Shown here piece by piece: positions 60,360-64,000 of a DNA stretch of 64,000 nucleotides. Within the stretch, counting starts at the first letter, position 1, and each line of letters starts with the position of its first letter. The stretch is from Streptomyces sp. TLI_053 (GTDB lineage Bacteria; Actinomycetota; Actinomycetes; Streptomycetales; Streptomycetaceae). The stretch lies in contig NZ_LT629775.1 of assembly GCF_900105395.1 (NCBI RefSeq), positions 5,106,001-5,170,000 on the forward strand, written 5' to 3'. The position numbers and the translations under genes were made by a program. Under the pieces are notes generated by a model that was given only the letters and a program-made list of their open reading frames with translations, was not told where the DNA came from and did not search any database.

Positions 60360-60436
60360 TCGCCGACCGGTGCCGACCGGTGCCGACCGCCGTCGGCCGG
60401 TGCCGTCACCAGTGGTGCCACCTGCCACCGGTGCCG

Positions 60437-61324
60437 TCACCGGCCGGCCAGGCCCTCGGCCATGCTCCGCAGGAACGCCCGCACCTCCGGCACGGAGACG
60501 TTCGCCAGGTCCGCCGGCCGCAGGACGACCCGCAGCTCCCGGCAGACCGCGCCCTCCCGGGACCGCGCGACGAACGACATCAGGATCAGCCGCAGCAGGC
60601 TGTCCTGGTCCAGGTAGTCCATCCTCGCCAGCCCGGACCCCACCAGCGGCATCGCCACGGAGTCGGTCCGGGCCCGCCGGTCGACGGCGTCCCAGAGCCG
60701 GTTGAGGCCGAACCAGAGGTCCTCCACCCCGGAGGAGGCCACCAGGTCCCGGCCGAGCCGGCTGTAGGCGGTGGCGAAGACCAGCCGGGGCGGGGTGCCG
60801 AGGACGGCCACGGTGCCCAGCGGGTAGCGGTCGAGCTTGCCGAGCGGTTTGTCCGCCCTGAGCTCGCGGGACCGCGGGGCGACCGGGGCCAGGGCGGTGG
60901 CGAGTTCGGCGTCCAGCCGGTCGAGGTCGCCGTCGTAGCGCCGCCGCAGCAACTGGGCCTGCACGCTGTCCTGGTGGATCAGCCGCCCGTCCTCCGGAGC
61001 GGTGTCGAAGGTGTCGCAGAAGCCGACCACGAGATGGCCCGGAGCGGCGAAGAGGTCACCGGCCTCCACCACCACCGTGGTGTCGGGCCGCCGGAACTCC
61101 TGCCGCACCACGGGGACCGGCCGGCTCAGGTACGCGCCCCAGAGCACGCAGGCCCCGGCCGAGCCCGCGGTCACCCAGCCGGGCGAGGGCAGCCCGTGGG
61201 GGAACAGCGGTGCGGCGAGCTGGCCCGCCACCGCCAGCCCGCCGAAGGCGGTCGCGGTGTGGCGCAGGAACGCGGACGCGGTGCGCCGGGACACCCGGCC
61301 GGTGCCCGGCAGTCGGCGGATCAT
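60437..61324 (-). CDS. Two-TM macro-domain protein, Thoeris ThsA-like (DUF6430)
   Basis: The 295-residue protein has two membrane spans near the N-terminus (about 24-41 and 50-66) and then a macro-like domain (85-290). The domain has VVVEAGDLFAAPGHLVVG, FCDTFDTAPEDGRLIHQDSV, FATAYSRLGRDLVASSG and VAMPLVGSGLARM. TM-TM-macro is the layout of the type II Thoeris effector, which is activated by a TIR-made ADP-ribose derivative and then damages the membrane. The ATG at 61324 gives the full TM region. It faces the TIR gene and diverges from the SARP-macro fusion. Confidence 0.82.
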   Translation of the reverse strand: MIRRLPGTGRVSRRTASAFLRHTATAFGGLAVAGQLAAPLFPHGLPSPGWVTAGSAGACVLWGAYLSRPVPVVRQEFRRPDTTVVVEAGDLFAAPGHLVVGFCDTFDTAPEDGRLIHQDSVQAQLLRRRYDGDLDRLDAELATALAPVAPRSRELRADKPLGKLDRYPLGTVAVLGTPPRLVFATAYSRLGRDLVASSGVEDLWFGLNRLWDAVDRRARTDSVAMPLVGSGLARMDYLDQDSLLRLILMSFVARSREGAVCRELRVVLRPADLANVSVPEVRAFLRSMAEGLAGR

Positions 61325-61431
61325 ACGACACGCCGATCATCAACCTGCCTGCCGGGCACGGTGGTTGCTATCCTGCTCGGTGCTTCGAGGGCGGCCGCTC
61401 CCGGCCGGGGCCGAGGCAGGTGGGGGTTCCG
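61325..61431. promoter_or_regulatory. Divergent promoter between the two macro-domain genes
   Basis: These 107 bp contain the start regions of both divergent macro-domain genes. TTGCTATCCT near 61367-61376 could hold a -10 (TATCCT) for the plus-strand gene. Because that gene encodes a SARP-type DNA-binding domain, this is the obvious place to look for its binding site. Confidence 0.5.
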
Positions 61432-62784
61432 ATGACGGGTGTCCGGGTGAGTGTGCTGGGGCCGGTGCGGGTGGAGTCCGACGGGGTGCCGGTCCGGCTC
61501 ACCCCGCTGACCAGACGGCTGCTGGTCCGGCTGGTGGCGGCCGACGGCGAGGCGGTGCCGGTCTCCCGGCTGCGCCGGGACGTCTGGGGCCGGCGGGCCG
61601 ACCTCCCGGGGCAGGGCGCGCGGGGCCGCAACGAGGTGCACAAGAGGGTGGTCGAGCTGCGGCGCGCGTTCGGCGCGGGCGACCCGGTGTCCGGCGCGCG
61701 GCTCCTGCGCACCGAGCAGCTGTCGACCGCGCGCGGCTCGGAAACCGCCTACCGGCTCGGCCTCGCGTCCGCGGAGCTCGACTGCGCCCGCTTCACCGAG
61801 CTGGTGAACGAGTCCTTCCGGGTCGGACCGGCGATGGCCGCCTGGCACCTGGAGGAGGCGCTGGGCCTGGTCCGGGGCAGACCGCTGGCGGAGGCCGCCG
61901 GCGAGGAGTTCGCCGAACCGCTGATCCGCCGGCTGACCGGCCTCCAGGACACCGCCCGCCGGGAGCTGATCTCCTGCCGGGTCAGGCTCGGCCGGCCGGA
62001 GCTCGCGCTGCCGGTCGCCGAGGCGGCGGTCCGGGAACGCCCGGACGACCCGTCCTGGGTCTCCGAACTCGGCCGGCTGCGGACCAGGCTGCGCGGCCGC
62101 TGGGACGACGAGCTGCTGCGTGCCGCCCTGCCCGACCGCGCGGTCGAGGTCGTGGTCGTCTGCGGCGACCTCTTCGACCAGGAGGACGCCAACCTGGTGG
62201 CGGGCTTCACCGACACCTTCGACACCGAGATCGACCAGGACGTCGTGATCAGCCGGTCGAGCATCCAGGGGCAGCTCGTGGAACGGCTGTTCGGCGGCCG
62301 CAGCGAGCGGCTGGACGCCGAGCTGGAGCGGGCGCTGCGGCCGGTGGCGGTGGTCGAGCGGGAACGCAGCCGGGACAAGCCCCGCGGGCGCCGGCTGCGC
62401 TATCCGATCGGGACGACGGTGGCGGTGCCGCACGGCCGGCGGCAGATCTTCGCGACCGCGTACTCCCGGCTGGGCAACGACATGGTGGCCCGGTCGCGTC
62501 CGGAGCACCTCGCGTCGGCCCTGGACCGGCTCTGGGAGGCGGTCGCCCTGCACGGGCGGTACCGCCCGGTCGCGGTGCCGATGCTCGGCTCCGGCCTCGC
62601 GCGGATCGTGGACCTCGACCGGGGCCGGCTCGCCAGGATGATCGTGGAGTCCTTCGTCCTGGCCTGCGCGGACGGCACCCCGGTCGCGCCGGAGCTGAGG
62701 CTCGTCGTGCACCCGGACGACCTGCGCCGCACGGACCTGCTGGAGCTGGAGCGCTTCCTGCGGGACCCGTACGGGCGGGACTGA
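61432..62784 (+). CDS. SARP-type regulator (OmpR HTH + BTAD) fused to a ThsA-like macro domain
   Basis: The 450-residue protein begins as a SARP: an OmpR/PhoB-like winged helix (1-110, VRVSVLGPVRVESDGVPVRL and VSRLRRDVWG) followed by a bacterial transcriptional activation domain (about 115-215, YRLGLASAELDCARFTEL). Residues 236-445 are a macro domain clearly homologous to that of the divergent neighbour: VVVCGDLFDQEDANLVAGFT, DTFDTEIDQD, FATAYSRLGNDMVARSR, VAVPMLGSGLARI. It looks like a transcription factor that reads an ADP-ribose-type ligand. It may induce the defence genes when the TIR enzyme fires. Confidence 0.85.
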   Translation: MTGVRVSVLGPVRVESDGVPVRLTPLTRRLLVRLVAADGEAVPVSRLRRDVWGRRADLPGQGARGRNEVHKRVVELRRAFGAGDPVSGARLLRTEQLSTARGSETAYRLGLASAELDCARFTELVNESFRVGPAMAAWHLEEALGLVRGRPLAEAAGEEFAEPLIRRLTGLQDTARRELISCRVRLGRPELALPVAEAAVRERPDDPSWVSELGRLRTRLRGRWDDELLRAALPDRAVEVVVVCGDLFDQEDANLVAGFTDTFDTEIDQDVVISRSSIQGQLVERLFGGRSERLDAELERALRPVAVVERERSRDKPRGRRLRYPIGTTVAVPHGRRQIFATAYSRLGNDMVARSRPEHLASALDRLWEAVALHGRYRPVAVPMLGSGLARIVDLDRGRLARMIVESFVLACADGTPVAPELRLVVHPDDLRRTDLLELERFLRDPYGRD

Positions 62785-63007
62785 CGGCCGGGCCGGTACA
62801 GCGGCGTTCCGCGGCCCGCGCCTTGGCATGCTGCTCCTCCCGCCGTGGGTGGGCGGGAGCGGACCCTGCCGTCCCCCGTGCGGTCGAGGTCCGCCCCGCC
62901 TCCGGTGACAGCACACCAGTCCGGTCGCTTCCGGGGAAAGGCGCCGTCGCTTCCGGTCCGCTTCCGATCGGTGCCCCGCCACCCGCTTCCGGTCGCGGGC
63001 GGACACG
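62785..63007. other. Intergenic region, nothing recognised
   Basis: This gap between convergent genes has CGCTTCCGGTC-like short repeats at about 62925-63000 but no gene, tRNA or clear promoter. Confidence 0.4.
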
Positions 63008-63039
63008 CCAGTGGCGTCGCCCGGGGGCGACGCCACTGG
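63008..63039. terminator. Terminator of the surface-protein gene
   Basis: A 15-bp perfect inverted repeat (63008-63022 with 63025-63039) lies 35 bp past the stop codon of the minus-strand surface protein. Confidence 0.78.
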
Positions 63040-63073
63040 TCCCGGCCTTGCTGTTCAGTTGTTCACCGGTGGA

Positions 63074-64000
63074 TCAGCTGTGCCGTCCCGGGCGGCGGTA
63101 GGCGACCAGGCACAGGAGCAGACCGCCGAGGACGGCGAGGCCTCCGAGGGCCGCGATCAGGCCGTCGGCGGCGGAGCTGCCGGTGTCCGGCAGCGGCTCG
63201 CCGGTCGGCCGGTGGTGGGTCGGCCGGTGGGTCGGGACCGTGGACGCGGTGGTCGTGGTCGTGGCGGACGGGGACGACGACGTCGGGGACGCGGTCGGCG
63301 AGGGCGAAGCGGTCGGCGACGGCGAGGACGTCGGGCTGGGCGAGGCGGTGGGCGACGGCGAGGACGTCGGGCTCGGCGACGAGGTCGGCGAGGGCGAGGA
63401 CGTCGGCGAGGGCGACGGGGACGGGGACGGGGACGAGGACCGGAGCACGACGCCCATGTCGAGGTCGAGGTAGCGCCGGCCGCCGGAGAGGGTGACGGTC
63501 TGGGTCAGGCCGGTGGTGGGGTCGGCGTCGGAGTCCTTGGTGGGGTCGGTGCCGGAGGCGCGGGTGGTGACCTTGGCGCCCTGCGGCAGCGTGGAGAGGT
63601 CGAACCGCACCTGGTAGGTGCCGTCGGGGAGGTTGTCGAAGAGGTACAGGCCGTTGGCGTCGGTGGTGGTGGTGACGGGTCGGCCGTTGGCGTCGACGAC
63701 GGGCTGTCCGTTGCCGTCGAGCAGGTCGACCTTGACGCCGGGGACGCCGGTGTCGCCGGGCTTCTGGACGCCGGAGCCGTCCTTGTCGACCCAGACGAAG
63801 TCACCGAGCGCGTTGTCGGCCGGTGGCGGGGGCTGGACGATGCCCATGTCGAGGTCGAGGTAGCGCTGGCCGCCGGAGAGGGTGACGGTCTGGGTCAGGC
63901 CGGTGGTGGGGTCGGCGTCGGAGTCCTTGGTGGGGTCGGTGCCCGCGCCCCGGACGGTGACCTTGGCGCCCTGCGGGAGGGTGGTGAGGTCGAACCGCAC
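63074..64000 (-). CDS. Sortase-anchored surface protein with SdrD/Cna-B-like repeats (5' end outside window)
   Basis: Only the C-terminal 308 residues are visible. Two SdrD-type B repeats can be seen (LGDFVWVDKDGSGVQKPGD, VKVDLLDGNGQPV, LYLFDNLPDGTYQVRFDL, DPTKDSDADPTTGLTQTV). They are followed by a long Ser/Pro/Thr spacer and a sortase signal, LPDTG, a hydrophobic span and RRPGRHS. The protein should be covalently attached to the cell wall. The repeat period is 390 bp, and the frame continues beyond the right edge. Function is adhesion or surface structure by family analogy. Confidence 0.88.
   Translation of the reverse strand: MRFDLTTLPQGAKVTVRGAGTDPTKDSDADPTTGLTQTVTLSGGQRYLDLDMGIVQPPPPADNALGDFVWVDKDGSGVQKPGDTGVPGVKVDLLDGNGQPVVDANGRPVTTTTDANGLYLFDNLPDGTYQVRFDLSTLPQGAKVTTRASGTDPTKDSDADPTTGLTQTVTLSGGRRYLDLDMGVVLRSSSPSPSPSPSPTSSPSPTSSPSPTSSPSPTASPSPTSSPSPTASPSPTASPTSSSPSATTTTTASTVPTHRPTHHRPTGEPLPDTGSSAADGLIAALGGLAVLGGLLLCLVAYRRPGRHS
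63456..64000 (-). repeat. 390-bp (130-residue) tandem repeat in the surface-protein gene
   Basis: The block starting at 63456 recurs at 63846 with near-identical sequence and continues out of the window. It encodes the SdrD-type B domain. Confidence 0.85.

Overview
The window is very GC-rich, uses GTG and TTG starts freely, and carries bldC, PucR, SARP-type, LtrA and sortase-anchored genes. This points to a Streptomyces or Kitasatospora-type actinomycete chromosome. All functional statements come from reading motifs and family resemblance in the sequence; no database search was run.

Layout. 1-6.4 kb is core chromosome: the tail of a conserved gene, bldC with a strong terminator, a tRNA-Asp, the DEAH helicase hrpA and a PH-like membrane protein. 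6.5-6.8 kb is an unusual intergenic array of paired 12-bp palindromes alternating with long GC hairpins. 6.9-12.6 kb holds an alpha/beta hydrolase, an MFS exporter, a quinone-reductase-like MDR protein, a membrane acyltransferase and an NmrA-type reductase.

12.7-37.2 kb looks like a biosynthetic gene cluster. A domesticated IS701-like transposase homologue and a GAF/PucR regulator lie at its left edge. A transaldolase (erythrose-4-phosphate supply) diverges from a plus-strand operon: WrbA-like flavodoxin, class II DAHP synthase (PhzC type), EntA-like dehydrogenase, PhzE-like synthase, arylamine N-acetyltransferase, SnoaL-like protein, and a LuxE/EhpF-like ligase with a LuxC/EhpG-like reductase. 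Facing it is a minus-strand operon of four genes, each overlapping the next by 4 bp: an AMP-forming ligase, a salicylate-hydroxylase-like FAD monooxygenase, a CreE-like aspartate N-monooxygenase and a CreD-like nitrosuccinate lyase. The last two make nitrous acid from aspartate. With an ATP-dependent ligase next to them, the cluster is predicted to diazotise a shikimate-derived aminoaromatic. SRPBCC, GNAT, TetR, VOC and FAD-oxidase genes follow.

37.4-56.7 kb is mostly housekeeping or conserved: an ECF sigma factor with a membrane partner, a ComB-like phosphatase, an intact IS110-family element next to a deleted Uma2 remnant, a cold-shock protein with a long leader, an ARMT1/DUF89 phosphatase, a tRNA Glu-Asp-Phe cluster, a zincin, a fluoride-channel operon, a lipoprotein, a DEAD-box helicase with an RGG-like tail, a bacterial PARG, LtrA, a ricin-fold protein, a tyrosine phosphatase, an SDR, an AlkZ-like protein and a nucleotidyltransferase.

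57.0-62.8 kb is a candidate immune locus. It has a membrane protein and a TIR-like (PF10137-type) protein sharing a short Asn/Gly-rich motif, a two-TM macro-domain protein resembling the Thoeris type II effector, and a second macro domain fused to a SARP-type DNA-binding regulator. The arrangement suggests TIR-made ADP-ribose signals read by both an effector and a transcription factor. The window ends inside a sortase-anchored surface protein with SdrD/Cna-B-like repeats.
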